DNA from: Solibacillus palustris
Lineage (GTDB): Bacteria > Bacillota > Bacilli > Bacillales_A > Planococcaceae
Direction of reading: 5' to 3'
DNA: 64,000 nucleotides
NCBI RefSeq assembly: GCF_022549215.1
Contig: NZ_JAKZFC010000001.1
Span: 496,001-560,000, forward strand
Shown: positions 43,460 to 54,800 of the stretch, piece by piece
Layout: each line of letters opens with the position of its first letter
Position numbering within the stretch: position 1 is the stretch's first letter
The notes under the pieces: model-generated
Databases searched by the model: none
Told to the model about the DNA's origin: nothing
What the model saw: the letters and a program-made list of their open reading frames with translations, nothing else
Made by a program: the position numbers and the translations under genes

Positions 43460-44848
43460 ATGAATTTTACAGCACAAGATGTGGAACGAATGATTGATGA
43501 TCAACGTAGCTTTTATTTTACAGGTTCAACAAAGGATGTTGAATTTCGTAAGCAACAGCTACTTAATTTAAAGAAAACCATTAAAAAATACGAATCACAA
43601 GTGATCGAGGCGCTCGCATTGGATTTAGGAAAAAGTGAATTTGAGGCGTACTCTACTGAAATCGGCATTGTTTATGATAGTATTTCAAATTTTATAAAAA
43701 ATCTATCGGCTTGGATGGTACCAGAGCCGATAAAAACGCCCCTTCACTTCCAACCAGCAAAGAGTTATATTGTACGTGAACCTTATGGGGTGGTATGTAT
43801 TATTGGGCCCTTTAACTATCCTTTCCAATTAATTATGGAACCATTAATTGGCGCAATAATTGGAGGGAATACAGCAATTGTTAAACCCTCAGAAGCAGCG
43901 GTGCATACTGCAGTTATTGTGAAAAAAATTATTGAAGAAACTTTCCCTGCAAACTATGTAAGAGTAGTGGAGGGAGAAAGAGAAGAAGTGACAGCACTTA
44001 TTCATGCACCATTTGATTATATTTTCTTTACAGGTAGTGTAGCGGTAGGGAAAATCATTGCAAAAGCAGCGGCGGAACGTTTAACACCAATTGCACTTGA
44101 ATTAGGTGGGAAAAGTCCTGTAATTATTGACCAAACAGCAAATTTAGAAGTTGCAGCACAGCGTATCGTTTGGGGGAAATTTAATAATACAGGCCAAACT
44201 TGTGTGGCACCTGATTATGTACTCGTGCATGAAGCGGTTGCAAAAAAGTTTGTAAAGCTTTTGAAAAAGACTATTCGTGAATTTTATGGAGATGATCCAC
44301 AGCAAAGTCCAGATTATGGTCGTATTATAAATACACGACAATTTGAACGTTTGGAAAATTTGCTCAATGAAGAGCGTTCTACAGTAACATTTGGTGGGCG
44401 TACGGACCGTGAAGATTTATATATGGAACCGACTATATTAGAAAATATTAAGTGGGATAGCCCGTCAATGGAAGATGAGCTATTTGGACCAATTTTACCA
44501 ATTTTAATGTTTGAACATTTACCAAAAGCAATTCATGAAATTCGTCAGCTTCCAAAACCGCTAAGTGCCTATCTATTCTCGGAAAATGACAAGGCAATTA
44601 ACTATTTCTTACAAGAGCTTCCATTCGGTGGAGGCTGTGTTAATGATGTCATTACCCATGTAGGCAATGGTCATTTACCATTTGGTGGGGTAGGTCCATC
44701 GGGCGTGAAGGCTTATCACGGGAAAGCAAGTTTTGATAACTTTACACATCCAAAATCGATTATGCATCGTTCAAACAAATTAGCAAATAGCTTACTTTAT
44801 CCCCCATACAAGCAAAAAGTAAAGCTCGTTCGCACGATTATGAAATAA
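43460..44848 (+). CDS. Aldehyde dehydrogenase, class 3 (ALDH3/YwdH type)
   Basis: About 462 residues from the ATG at 43460; the GTG at 43451 lies inside the AGAAAGGGTGA ribosome site. Catalytic Cys is in NNTGQTCVAPDYVLV, the general base Glu in LELGGKSPVII, the NAD-binding turn in FTGSVAVGKIIAKAA. The C-terminal LPFGGVGPSGVKAYHGKASFDNFTHPK matches class 3 enzymes acting on medium and long-chain aldehydes. The short N-terminus and lack of a C-terminal membrane anchor suggest a soluble enzyme. Confidence 0.93.
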   Translation: MNFTAQDVERMIDDQRSFYFTGSTKDVEFRKQQLLNLKKTIKKYESQVIEALALDLGKSEFEAYSTEIGIVYDSISNFIKNLSAWMVPEPIKTPLHFQPAKSYIVREPYGVVCIIGPFNYPFQLIMEPLIGAIIGGNTAIVKPSEAAVHTAVIVKKIIEETFPANYVRVVEGEREEVTALIHAPFDYIFFTGSVAVGKIIAKAAAERLTPIALELGGKSPVIIDQTANLEVAAQRIVWGKFNNTGQTCVAPDYVLVHEAVAKKFVKLLKKTIREFYGDDPQQSPDYGRIINTRQFERLENLLNEERSTVTFGGRTDREDLYMEPTILENIKWDSPSMEDELFGPILPILMFEHLPKAIHEIRQLPKPLSAYLFSENDKAINYFLQELPFGGGCVNDVITHVGNGHLPFGGVGPSGVKAYHGKASFDNFTHPKSIMHRSNKLANSLLYPPYKQKVKLVRTIMK

Positions 44849-44894
44849 TAAAAAGGATTTGTCCGAGAAGTATTTCTGGGACAAATCCTTGCGC

Positions 44895-44955
44895 CGAGGA
44901 TGGAGGCTAGCACGAAGATAGTCATGAATGCGTTGTCACAGGACTTGACGCTTTT
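44895..44955. repeat. Degenerate short-palindrome block
   Basis: GCTAGCACGAAGATAGTCATGAATGCGTTGTCACAGGACTTGACGC parallels, block by block, the stretch 9075-9122 of R1 (GGCCAACACGATGTTGGTCATGAATGCGTTGCCACACGATGTGGCGC). GTCATGAATGCGTTG is identical and the palindromes are different or decayed. Confidence 0.65.
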
Positions 44956-45012
44956 AGCATTCGCTCTTTCCTTCTGACCACCGCCCTCAAGCGGTAAATT
45001 AACACATGAACG

Positions 45013-45052
45013 AGGGGCTGCCCGAAAAGTATATACTTTTCGAGCAGCCCCT
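45013..45052 (-). terminator. Terminator of the membrane histidine kinase gene
   Basis: AGGGGCTGCCCGAAAAGTAT pairs with ATACTTTTCGAGCAGCCCCT. Strong on both strands; it may also stop readthrough from the ALDH side. Confidence 0.75.
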
Positions 45053-45081
45053 TTTTCAAAAGAAGCGACTATGGAAAAATT

Positions 45082-46659
45082 TTATGATTGAACAACAGGG
45101 AAAGATAGCAATATTTCTGTCCCGACCTCTTCTTGACTTTTAATTTTTATCGTACCGTGATGGTCTTGAATAATTTTGTTAATCACCATCATACCTAGCC
45201 CAGTACCTTTTGTTTTCGTCGTATAAAACGGTTCAAAAATACGCTCCAATACATAAGAAGGGATCCCACAACCTGTATCTTTTAAACGAATAAAGATTTC
45301 GTTATTATCCTTGCTGGGGAACACTTCTAAAGTAATTGTTCCTCCGTCTTTAATAGCTTCCATTGCGTTTTTAAATAGGTTAATAAATATTTGCTTAATT
45401 TCATTTGCATTCCCTAAAATGATGACATCAGGATAATTATTTTGAAGAATGATATCGATGGATTTCTGCTGAAATTCAAATTGGAAAAATTGAATAATGT
45501 CATCAAAAATTTTAGCTAAGTGAATGTTAACGAATTGATTTACCTGCGGGCGTGATAATACAAGGAATTCAGACAAAATTAATTCAATACGCTCCGTTTC
45601 TTTTTGAATAAGCTTTGTATGTTCATAATATGGCGAATTCGAATCTTCATTCATCATTTGCACAAAACCTGAAATTACGGTCATAGGATTGCGAATTTCA
45701 TGTGCTACGCCGGCTGCGATTTCCCCCACAACCTTTAATTTTTCAGATTGTAAAATAAGATTTTCGTTTTCCTTAACGTGGGAAATATCCCGAGAAATAA
45801 TGGAGGAAGCAATAATTTCGCCATGGGAATTATAAATAGGCGATAAGGAAATTTGCACATCAAAAATAGTCCCATCTTTTCGCATATCTGTCGTTTCAAA
45901 AAGATAATAGTGACTGCCCTTTCGAAGCTCTTTCGCGCGACTTCTCGCACCCTCCAAATTTTTAGGTGGAATAAGAGGCAGTGAACGGCCAATAGCCTCT
46001 GTTTTGGACCAACCATATAATTTTTCAAACGCTGGGTTGACAGTAATGACGCGATCTTCTAAATCGAATACAGCAATTGAATCCTCAGCCTGTTCAAAAA
46101 ATAAATTTAAATAGGCCTGCTTAGAATTTAAATGATACTCACGTGCGTCGACTCGTTTTTCCAACCTTGCCCAAGTCTTTATAATGTAATAACTTTGCAA
46201 ACTACTAACAATGCAAACTATTAATAAAAAGAAGAAAAGTAAGTAGTTCTCTTCTATTTGGAAAATTTTAATTGAGTAAACATTAAATTTAAAAAGTATA
46301 ATAATCTCAACTAAAATTAAAATAATGTTGGTGAAGTTAATTAAAAAAGAACGATAAATAGTTAAAACACCTATTAAATACACGAAACTGTAAATTGTAA
46401 TCGGGCTATCACTTTGAAAATTATAAAGGAAAAGTAAAATATGCCAATTCGCAAGTAAAAACATCTGAAAAATTTTCGGATTTATTTTAAATAAATAAAG
46501 CGTGACAAGTAAAGCAGTGCTAAATCCACAAAAAAGTAAATAGCTGTAATGATGATGAAATTGCTGGGAAACTATTACCAAAATTACGACAAAATTAGAA
46601 AATAAATAGGTGATAAGTGTAAGAAAATTTCGTTTATTTAATATTTCTTGTTGCTGCAT
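45082..46659 (-). CDS. Membrane-bound PAS sensor histidine kinase
   Basis: About 525 residues from the ATG at 46659. Six hydrophobic segments occupy residues ~10-175. A PAS domain (SIAVFDLEDRVITVNPAFEKLYGWSKTEAIG) with its PAC end follows. HisKA has phospho-acceptor H320 in GVAHEIRNPMTVISGFVQMM, and the HATPase domain has N-box NLFKNAMEAIKDGG, G1 DTGCGI and G2 KGTGLGMMV. The layout resembles KinB/KinC-type sporulation kinases. No response regulator is adjacent, as is usual for phosphorelay input kinases, so Spo0F is a plausible but unproven partner. Confidence 0.88.
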   Translation of the reverse strand: MQQQEILNKRNFLTLITYLFSNFVVILVIVSQQFHHHYSYLLFCGFSTALLVTLYLFKINPKIFQMFLLANWHILLFLYNFQSDSPITIYSFVYLIGVLTIYRSFLINFTNIILILVEIIILFKFNVYSIKIFQIEENYLLFFFLLIVCIVSSLQSYYIIKTWARLEKRVDAREYHLNSKQAYLNLFFEQAEDSIAVFDLEDRVITVNPAFEKLYGWSKTEAIGRSLPLIPPKNLEGARSRAKELRKGSHYYLFETTDMRKDGTIFDVQISLSPIYNSHGEIIASSIISRDISHVKENENLILQSEKLKVVGEIAAGVAHEIRNPMTVISGFVQMMNEDSNSPYYEHTKLIQKETERIELILSEFLVLSRPQVNQFVNIHLAKIFDDIIQFFQFEFQQKSIDIILQNNYPDVIILGNANEIKQIFINLFKNAMEAIKDGGTITLEVFPSKDNNEIFIRLKDTGCGIPSYVLERIFEPFYTTKTKGTGLGMMVINKIIQDHHGTIKIKSQEEVGTEILLSFPVVQS

Positions 46660-46911
46660 GGTACACCTCAACTAGTAAACTGTTTAACTTCTATCATACA
46701 CGAATTCACTATGTCGATAAATGACGAATTTTGATATGATAGAGATGGTTAGAAATGAGAAAATTTATTTCATAGTTATTTTTGCTAGAGAGATGTTTAA
46801 AAACATAGAATTTTCGTTGGAACAGCAGTATGATGTTTATTACTAATAACAAAATAATCGTAAATGGAATTTTTCATACGCAAATAGATTGTAATTGTGG
46901 GGGAACAAATA

Positions 46912-48381
46912 ATGTACGCAGAAGAACTTTTAAGCACACTGATGCAAAAAAGAATAGTCGGGCAATTACCGAGAGTAATTAAAGATGTCGCAATTGATTC
47001 ACGTAGTGTACAGCCGAGTAGCTTATTCATTTGTATTAAGGGCTTTACAGTAGATGGACACGACTTTGCTCAAAAAGCTGTTGACGCTGGTGCAACTGTA
47101 ATCGTAACGGAACGTCTATTACAATTAGAGGGTGAAGTAGCGCAAGTGATTGTGAATAGCACCGATCGTACGCTTGGCATATTAGCGGCGAAATTTTTTG
47201 ATTACCCATCAAAAGATTTAACGATGATTGGGGTAACGGGTACGAATGGGAAGACAAGTGTAGCGGGTATTATTCATAATATTTTTGTCGGTCTTGGTGA
47301 AAAATCGGCTCTATCGGGAACAATTGGTTTTAATTTAAACGGTGTGCTTTATGAGTCAGCAAATACAACGAGCGACGCTTTAAATACTCAGCAAATGATT
47401 TTCCGTGCAAAAATGGAAGGCTGCCGCGCAATGGTAATGGAAGTATCTTCACATGGTTTACAGCTAGGTCGTTTAGCAGGTGTGGATTATGATGTAGCAG
47501 TATTTACTAACCTAACGCATGACCATCTCGATTTCCACGGAACAATGGAAAACTACGGGAATGCAAAAGGCTTATTGTTCTCGCAATTAGGGCAAGACTT
47601 AGAAAAAAATAAGCATGTGGTATTAAATGCAGATGATGCTTGGTCAGCGCGCTACGCAGAGATGACACCGTTCCCAATTTGGACATACGGTATTAATAAT
47701 GATGCAATCTTCAAGGCAGAAAACTGTCGCTATGAAAATGGTATGACGTACTTTGATATGATTACGCCAGAGGGAACATTCCCGATTGCGATGCATTTAT
47801 TAGGTGAATTTAATGTGTACAATGTATTAGCAGCAATGGCTGTCTTTTATGCACGTCAATTCCCGATTGAGGCGATTATTGAGCAAATTGAAAAGTTGCC
47901 ACCTGTAAAAGGGCGTATGGAAAAAGTAGATACAGAATTACCAATTCAAATTTTTATTGATTACGCACATACACCAGACGCAATTGAAAAAGCAATCAAT
48001 GCTGCATTACCATACAAAAAGCGAGAAAATAAATTAATTTTCTTAGTAGGTACAGGCGGAGGCCGTGATAAAACGAAGCGTCCAACGATGGCGGAAAAAG
48101 CATCGGTAGCTGATTATGTTATTTTAACAACAGACGACCCTCGTTATGAAGAGTTCGATAGCATTACTGGTGATTTAGCAAAAGGAATGCAGCATGACAA
48201 CTTTACTTGTATTGGTGACCGTGCTGAGGCAGTCAAACATGCAATCAGTATAGCGGAACCTGGAGATATTATTATCTTTGCTGGTAAGGGGCACGAAGAC
48301 TATCAAATTATTGAAAATACAAAATATCCGCATAGTGATGCACAAATTGCGATTGAAGCTGGAAAATTAAAATTTGTTTAA
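46912..48381 (+). CDS. murE: UDP-N-acetylmuramoyl-tripeptide synthetase MurE
   Basis: About 489 residues from the ATG at 46912 (TGGGGGAA upstream). ATP site GVTGTNGKTS (108-116), then TTSDALNTQQM, EVSSHGLQLGR and NLTHDHLDFHGTM, all typical. It adds the third amino acid to UDP-MurNAc-L-Ala-D-Glu. The residue-3 recognition motif, DNPR in diaminopimelate enzymes, is DDPR here (TTDDPRYEEF). Lysinibacillus relatives use L-lysine, so Lys may be the substrate, but the motif alone does not decide. The gene stands alone, away from a division/cell-wall cluster. Confidence 0.9.
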   Translation: MYAEELLSTLMQKRIVGQLPRVIKDVAIDSRSVQPSSLFICIKGFTVDGHDFAQKAVDAGATVIVTERLLQLEGEVAQVIVNSTDRTLGILAAKFFDYPSKDLTMIGVTGTNGKTSVAGIIHNIFVGLGEKSALSGTIGFNLNGVLYESANTTSDALNTQQMIFRAKMEGCRAMVMEVSSHGLQLGRLAGVDYDVAVFTNLTHDHLDFHGTMENYGNAKGLLFSQLGQDLEKNKHVVLNADDAWSARYAEMTPFPIWTYGINNDAIFKAENCRYENGMTYFDMITPEGTFPIAMHLLGEFNVYNVLAAMAVFYARQFPIEAIIEQIEKLPPVKGRMEKVDTELPIQIFIDYAHTPDAIEKAINAALPYKKRENKLIFLVGTGGGRDKTKRPTMAEKASVADYVILTTDDPRYEEFDSITGDLAKGMQHDNFTCIGDRAEAVKHAISIAEPGDIIIFAGKGHEDYQIIENTKYPHSDAQIAIEAGKLKFV

Positions 48382-48435
48382 CTGGATTCAGCAGGGGTTC
48401 AAACCTGGCTGAATAGGGGATCGAAGGCTAAAAGC

Positions 48436-48585
48436 GTCACGTCCTGTAACAACGCCTTCGTGATCAACTTCGTGTTGACCTAATGCCCTGGCGGATGTCA
48501 CAGTTTTTTAGGGGAGTTTTAAAGAGGAAGTCAGCCTAAAGACGTCACATCGTGTGACAACGGCTGACTGACCCACGTCCTGTGG
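48436..48585. repeat. Cluster of four short palindromes
   Basis: GTCACG TCC TGTAAC (48436-48450), TCAAC TTCGT GTTGA (48464-48478), GTCACA TCG TGTGAC (48544-48558), CCACG TCC TGTGG (48573-48585). They form two tandem units, each with AACG or AACGCC after the first palindrome and a second palindrome about 15 bases on. They fill much of the 322-bp gap between murE and vanZ. Confidence 0.65.
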
Positions 48586-48643
48586 CCCCGAGCTCGAAAA
48601 AAATCTGGACCGCCGAGGCGTAATTGATCGAATATATTATTAC

Positions 48644-48686
48644 TCCATCGTTTTAGGCGTGAAAGCGTAAACGATGGATTTTTTTT
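48644..48686 (+). terminator. Terminator of murE
   Basis: TCCATCGTTT pairs with AAACGATGGA, followed by TTTTTTTT. Confidence 0.85.
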
Positions 48687-48703
48687 GGAGGTGAAGAGGC
48701 AAT

Positions 48704-49264
48704 ATGATTCGTTCGTTTTTATTGGATATGGTAGGCTATTGTCTCATTAGCCTGCCGTTTTATATGGTGATAAGAATGTTATATATGCGAAAGCAAAATA
48801 AAAATTGGTCGCGTGAAATTGTAATGATGCTCTTTTTCCTATATTGTGTCAGTATTTTTTCACAAACAATTATTCCGAATTTCTATATAGATGAAGGGCG
48901 GGTTATTTTTGATACGTCGAATGCATTTATTCGCAGTAATTTCACCCCCTTAACAACGATTCGTCTTTATTATGATCAATTAGATGGTCCGATTGCACAA
49001 ATTGCCTTTTATAACTTAGTTGGCAATATTGTGCTATTCATTCCATTTGGCTTTTTTATGCCACTGCTTTGGAAAAAATTACGTAGCTGGCGGAAAATGC
49101 ATATTATTGCGTTTGCGATTCCGTTATTTATTGAATGTACACAATATTTTATTGGTCGTAGTATCGATGTGGATGATGTTTTACTAAATGCAATTGCGAT
49201 TGTTTTGGGCTTCGTTATGTACAAGGTGTTGCACCGTCTTCGTAAATTCGTGATTGACAAGTAA
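48704..49264 (+). CDS. VanZ-family membrane protein
   Basis: 186 residues, five hydrophobic segments. Conserved VanZ features: NFTPLTTIRLYYDQ, NLVGNIVLFIPFGFFMPLL, then IECTQYFIGRSIDVDDVLLNAIAIVLGF with the R-x-x-D-x-D-D signature. VanZ proteins give low-level teicoplanin resistance in enterococci; their molecular activity is not defined and most copies are unrelated to vancomycin operons. GGAGGTGAAGAGGC precedes the ATG. Confidence 0.88.
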   Translation: MIRSFLLDMVGYCLISLPFYMVIRMLYMRKQNKNWSREIVMMLFFLYCVSIFSQTIIPNFYIDEGRVIFDTSNAFIRSNFTPLTTIRLYYDQLDGPIAQIAFYNLVGNIVLFIPFGFFMPLLWKKLRSWRKMHIIAFAIPLFIECTQYFIGRSIDVDDVLLNAIAIVLGFVMYKVLHRLRKFVIDK

Positions 49265-49330
49265 AAAAGGTTGTAACGAGTGTACAATGTCTTTTAAAAT
49301 AAGAAAGTATGAAAAAAGGAGACGAAAACA

Positions 49331-50902
49331 ATGACTTTAGAACAAGATATATTATCTCGTCGTACGTTTGCTATCATTTCCCACCCGGATGCTGGTAAAA
49401 CGACGATTACAGAAAAATTATTATTATTCGGTGGTGCCATCCGTGACGCTGGTACAGTAAAAGGGAAGAAATCAGGAAAATTTGCAACGTCTGACTGGAT
49501 GGAAATTGAAAAGCAACGTGGTATCTCTGTAACTTCTTCTGTTATGCAATTTGATTACTCTGGTTGTCGTGTCAACATTTTAGATACACCTGGTCACCAA
49601 GATTTCTCAGAAGATACGTATCGTACACTGATGGCAGTAGACTCTGCTGTCATGGTAGTTGATGCTGCAAAAGGAATCGAGGCACAAACGTTAAAGCTAT
49701 TTAAAGTATGTAAAATGCGCGGTATTCCAATTTTCACATTCATCAACAAATTAGACCGTCAAGGGAAAGAGCCGCTTGAGCTAATTGAAGAATTAGAAGA
49801 AGTACTTGGCATTTCAGCTTTTCCAATGAACTGGCCAATCGGTATGGGGAAAGAATTCCTAGGGATTTATGACCGTTACAACAACCGTATTGAACAATTC
49901 CGTACAGAAGAAGCAGATCGTTATTTACCGTTAAATGAAGAAGGCGCTTTAGCCGTAGAGCATCCAATGAAAGTAACTTCATATTATACGCAAGCAATAG
50001 ACGATATCGAACTATTAAACGAAGCGGGTAACCAATATTCTGAGGAAAAAATTCGTCGTGGGGAATTAACGCCAGTATTCTTTGGTTCGGCATTAACAAA
50101 CTTCGGGGTACAAACATTCCTTGACACGTATTTAAAGTTCGCACCAGTGCCACAGCCTCGTATTACAGAGGATGAGCAATTTATCGATCCAGTAGAGCAT
50201 TCAGAGTTCTCAGGCTTCATTTTTAAAATTCAAGCAAACATGAACCCTGCTCACCGTGACCGTATTGCATTTGTGCGTATCGTTTCTGGTAAATTTGAGC
50301 GCGGAATGAATATGACCTTAGCGCGTACAAGTAAATCATTCAAAGTTACGCAATCGACACAGTTTTTAGCGGATGACCGTGAAACAGTTGATGAGGCTGT
50401 TGCAGGTGATATTATTGGTCTTTATGATACAGGTACGTACCAAATTGGTGATACCGTTGTGGGCGGAAAGAAAACGTTCAACTTCGAAAAATTACCGCAG
50501 TTCACACCGGAAATTTTCATGCGCGTTTCGGCGAAAAACGTAATGAAAGGGAAGCAATTCCAAAAGGGTGTGCTCCAACTAGTACAAGAAGGCGCGATCC
50601 AATACTTCAAAACATTACACACAGAAGAAGTCATTCTAGGTGCGGTTGGTCAACTTCAATTTGAGGTATTTCAACACCGTATGAATAATGAGTATAATGT
50701 TGAAGTAACAATGGAACCAATTGGTAGCAAAATTGCACGCTGGATTGAAAATGAGGAAGACGTAAAGGATTCAATGCACTCTCAACGTTCGATGTTAGTG
50801 CGTGACCGTTTTGACAACAAAGTATTCTTATTCGAAAATGAATTCGCAATGCGTTGGTTCTCAGAGAAAAACGAAAACATTCAATTATATAGCTTATTAT
50901 AA
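49331..50902 (+). CDS. prfC: Peptide chain release factor 3
   Basis: 523 residues, a translational GTPase. G1 [16 protein letters not shown]2 (RGISVTSS), G3 [17 protein letters not shown]4 INKLDR are all present. The RF3-specific C-terminal part ([30 protein letters not shown]) rules out EF-G. It recycles RF1/RF2 from the ribosome after termination. AAAAAGGAGACGAAAACA precedes the ATG. Confidence 0.96.
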   Translation: MTLEQDILSRRTFAIISHPDAGKTTITEKLLLFGGAIRDAGTVKGKKSGKFATSDWMEIEKQRGISVTSSVMQFDYSGCRVNILDTPGHQDFSEDTYRTLMAVDSAVMVVDAAKGIEAQTLKLFKVCKMRGIPIFTFINKLDRQGKEPLELIEELEEVLGISAFPMNWPIGMGKEFLGIYDRYNNRIEQFRTEEADRYLPLNEEGALAVEHPMKVTSYYTQAIDDIELLNEAGNQYSEEKIRRGELTPVFFGSALTNFGVQTFLDTYLKFAPVPQPRITEDEQFIDPVEHSEFSGFIFKIQANMNPAHRDRIAFVRIVSGKFERGMNMTLARTSKSFKVTQSTQFLADDRETVDEAVAGDIIGLYDTGTYQIGDTVVGGKKTFNFEKLPQFTPEIFMRVSAKNVMKGKQFQKGVLQLVQEGAIQYFKTLHTEEVILGAVGQLQFEVFQHRMNNEYNVEVTMEPIGSKIARWIENEEDVKDSMHSQRSMLVRDRFDNKVFLFENEFAMRWFSEKNENIQLYSLL

Positions 50903-50904
50903 GA

Positions 50905-50946
50905 AAAAGCCGGCAACACTTGGTCAAAGTGTTACCGGCTTTTTTT
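50905..50946. terminator. Terminator of prfC, probably bidirectional
   Basis: AAAAAGCCGGCAACACT pairs with AGTGTTACCGGCTTTTT around a short loop, between convergent genes. Confidence 0.88.
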
Positions 50947-50977
50947 GTTCTTAGATTGGGATGAGTTAGCTAGTCAC

Positions 50978-51745
50978 CTAATAAGGTACATTATTTATTT
51001 CAAACAACTTATCAAACGCAAATTCGCCTTGTTCGTATGTACGTTCTTGTAGATGGATGTGGCCGTTTTTGTTGATAGTAATGGCTGTAGAACATCTTGT
51101 GCCGTAATTTGCTAACTTGACGAATGCTGCGGATAGAGCGCGTTCTAGGTAGATGCCAACGCCTGTATCGGGCAATGAATCGTCTGGAGCTGTTGCATCA
51201 TTTGCGAGTAATGAAATGAGTTGATTTGTTTCGATTGTTTCGTCATCAACCGCTTGTTGCAGTACCTTTGCTGCGAAAGTTACTTTTGGCCATGGTGAGT
51301 TGAGTGTTGCATTACTGACGCTATGTACACCAGGAAGAACAACTGTGTGCTCGTCCAACACGTTATTGTAATGCTGCATTTGTTCGCCATCATATAGCAG
51401 TACATTAAACCCAACGTATAAATCCTTATTGCCCCGTAATTCCTCAACAAAATCTGCGCTTGTTTGTTCAGTATTTAAAAAAGACTTTACAATTGCGCCA
51501 CGCGATAAATGACCAGTTTCAGGTCGATTTGGGTCACGATAATTTGTAATTGCAGCAAAGCGGCCAGTTTTCGACACGCCAAGCCAACTACCATTCATTC
51601 GCAAATCCCTTCCTGCCAAAATATTTGGTGAATCGTCCCAAAAGTGAACCGCTTCAGTAGGGCGCTCATAAAATTCATCACGGTTGGCAATAATGATTAT
51701 TGGAAAATCAGGGTGTGTTTGATAAGCAAATGCGATTAAACACAT
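50978..51745 (-). CDS. NRDE/TANGO2-family Ntn-hydrolase-like protein
   Basis: 255 residues from the ATG at 51745, preceded by AGGAGGCGATTTT; the frame from 51784 has no ribosome site. Cys2 follows the Met, as expected for an N-terminal nucleophile. The NRDE motif is at residues 21-24 (IIIIANRDEFYERP), then GRDLRMNGSWLGVSKTGRFAAITNYRDP. The biochemical role is not established; human TANGO2 relatives are linked to lipid or heme handling. Confidence 0.88.
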   Translation of the reverse strand: MCLIAFAYQTHPDFPIIIIANRDEFYERPTEAVHFWDDSPNILAGRDLRMNGSWLGVSKTGRFAAITNYRDPNRPETGHLSRGAIVKSFLNTEQTSADFVEELRGNKDLYVGFNVLLYDGEQMQHYNNVLDEHTVVLPGVHSVSNATLNSPWPKVTFAAKVLQQAVDDETIETNQLISLLANDATAPDDSLPDTGVGIYLERALSAAFVKLANYGTRCSTAITINKNGHIHLQERTYEQGEFAFDKLFEINNVPY

Positions 51746-51886
51746 AAAATCGCCTCCTAAATCTTGTTTTGTAATTTGTAACATTTTACCATGAGACTTG
51801 TGATTTTTGTTTTGTTATAAAGGGAAATTTTATAGAATACTCGAATGTTAAATAAAATACGCACAAAATGAAAGGGTTTCACATCT

Positions 51887-54800
51887 ATGAATATAAGCAA
51901 ATTCTCGATAAATCGACCTGTATTTACAATAGTCACCATGCTATTTGTATTATTACTAGGAGCCGTGTCGTTATTTAAAATCCCGATTACGCTCATTCCA
52001 GATTTAAATCCACCAATAGGGGTAGTTGTAACAAGCTATCCTGGCGCAAGCCCTATAGAAGTAAATGAAAAGGTGACAAAGCCTTTAGAGCAATCACTCG
52101 CGACATTGCCAGGAATTAAAAAAGTTCAATCAACTTCTATGGAAAACTCCAATTTAATTGTTCTAGAGTTTAACTGGTCAACGGATATGGACAAGGTGCA
52201 GACAGAAATTTTACAGCGCATTGATTTAGTACCGCTACCAGATGATGCAGGGCAGCCAAGATTTTTAAAATTTGATCCATCTCAATTTCCGGTCATTCAG
52301 CTTGCATTAGCTGCGAAAAATAAGGATATCGATGTCCGTCAAATTGCTGAGTCATTAGAACAAGAATTGAAACGAACTGACGGGGTAGCAAGTGTAACTG
52401 TATCTGGAAAAATTATTGAAGAAATTCAAATTGAATTAGATCCGGCGAAACTAGAACAGCAAAACCTAACCCAAACGGATGTCATGCAAATGGTGCAGGC
52501 AAGTAATATTTCATTGCCTGGTGCGGAGTTGAACACGCAAGAAGGACAATTATTAACGACGCGTGTCATTAGTTTGTTTACTTCTGCTGATCAAATTGCG
52601 GATTTAACAATATCGGTTAATCCACTAACTGGAGAAGTATTAAAGGTAAGTGATGTCGCAACAGTGAAGCGTCAAGAACCGCAAGCAACGACGATTACTC
52701 GAGCGAATGATCAGCCAGCTGTGCTTATTTCGGTGCTACAGGAATCGGGTGCAAATACAGCCAGTGTATCCGAAAAATTTCAAGCTGAACTGAATCGTTT
52801 GTTAGATGAGCCGCAATATGAAGGGGTCGAGGCAACGATTTTATTTGACCAAGGTGATTATGTCCGAATTGCCATTAGCAATATTAGTTCTTCATTAATT
52901 TTCGGTGGGCTATTTGCAATGCTCGTATTATTTGTTTTTTTACGAGGATTTAAAAGCCCGCTTATTATCGGTATTGCTATCCCGTATTCCGTTATTGTGA
53001 CGTTTGTGCTCATGTATTTTGCCGACTTTTCGCTAAACATAATGACACTTGGTGCACTGGCACTTGGAATCGGAATGCTCGTTGACAATGCGATTGTAGT
53101 AATTGAAAATATTGAGCGGCATTTGGAACAAGGCACTTCACCAACTGCAGCTGCTATTAATGGAACAAAGGAAGTCGCGTTAGCCATTACAGCCTCAACC
53201 ATAACGACAATAGCTGTATTTGTTCCTGTTATGTTTATTAGTGGCTTAATCGGAAAAATTTTTACGGAGTTTGCATTAACGATTTCATTTAGTTTAATTG
53301 CGTCGCTTATAGTCTCATTAACGGTTGTTCCTATGTTTGCTAGCAAATTTTTAACGACAAAATCTACGAAGCTAACCGAAAAGCGACAAACTTCGTGGTT
53401 ATATCGAAATTATAAAAAGGCACTGTATTGGGCATTGGAAAAAAAAGCTGTTGTACTATCGGTAACGGTTCTATTACTCGCAGTTTCAGGATTTTCACTT
53501 TACAAAACAGGTACAGAATTTTTACCTGCAACCGATGAAGGCTTTGTCACATTATCGGTGAAATTACCAAATGGTGTATCAATCGAAAAAACAGAAGAAG
53601 TTGTATCCGAATTAGAAACGATAGCCAAAGAATACGATGAAGTAGATGTTGTAGTCAGTTTAATTGGTGGAAATCAGCAATCACTTTCACGCGGCACAAG
53701 TAATCCAAATGAGGCGGAAATTTCGATAAAATTAGTTGATTTATCGGTCCGTTCGCGATCTGTTTTTGATATTGTTGAGCAATTAGAACAGCAAGTGAAA
53801 AGTCAAATAGGTGAGCGAGCGGAAGTGGCGTTTTCATTATCCTCGTCAACAGGTTCTACGCCAAATACGTTATCATTCCGTGCGACAGACAGTGATGAGG
53901 CGCGTTTAAATGAGTCGGTAACAAAGATTCAGCAACAGCTCTCTCAAGTTGATTCGATTACGGAAGTAACAACGGATTTAGATGAGACAAAAGAGGAAAT
54001 CCAAATTGAAATAAAACGTGATGAAGCTTTGAAGTACGGTGTATTACCAGCGCAAATTGCTCAAATCGTTAATACAATGATGCGTGGTGCATTTACGACA
54101 CAAATCATTGCTGAAGATGGTGAGGTACTTGGCGTGTATACAGGGTTTGGAAAAGCCTATCGTGAAAATATCGAAGCTTTAAAGACGATGAAATTAAGGA
54201 CAAATGCTGGAGTATTTGTGGAATTACAGGAGCTTGCCCATATCGAAATTATGCAAATGCAAACGGCTATTCGTCGGTCAGATCAAGCATCTGCAGTGGC
54301 GATATTCGTGAAATATAAAACAACGGAGTCACTTAGCGGTATTTCAACTAAAGTAGATAAGGCAATCGAGCAAGCGAACATCCCTAATACTACAAAAATA
54401 ATATTCGGTGGAGATCGTGAATTATTTGATAGCGCAAAGCACGATATGATTTTGGCAATAATTTTAGCCGTCATACTCATTTATTTAGTGATGGGTGCAC
54501 AGTTTGAATCGTTTAAATTGCCATTTGTTATGATATTTAGTGTCCCATTAATGGTAATAGGTGTTGCTATATCATTGTGGTTTACGAATACATTACTTGG
54601 GGTAACCGCTATTATTGGCATTTTAATTTTAGTTGGTATTGTTGTGAATAACGGGATTGTGCTTGTTGATTATATTAACCAAAAGCGTCAGCAAGGATTC
54701 GATGTTCAAGAAGCTATAGTGACAGGGGCACAAGACCGGATGCGACCTATTTTAATGACCGCTTTAACAACGATTTTAGGGCTAGTACCCCTTGCATTAG

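Noticed and set aside
52858-53346. 162-codon minus-strand frame inside the RND pump gene, and similar long antisense frames in fabF, mgtE and trpS
   Set aside because: They lie entirely antisense to well-conserved genes, lack ribosome sites and have no recognisable domains.
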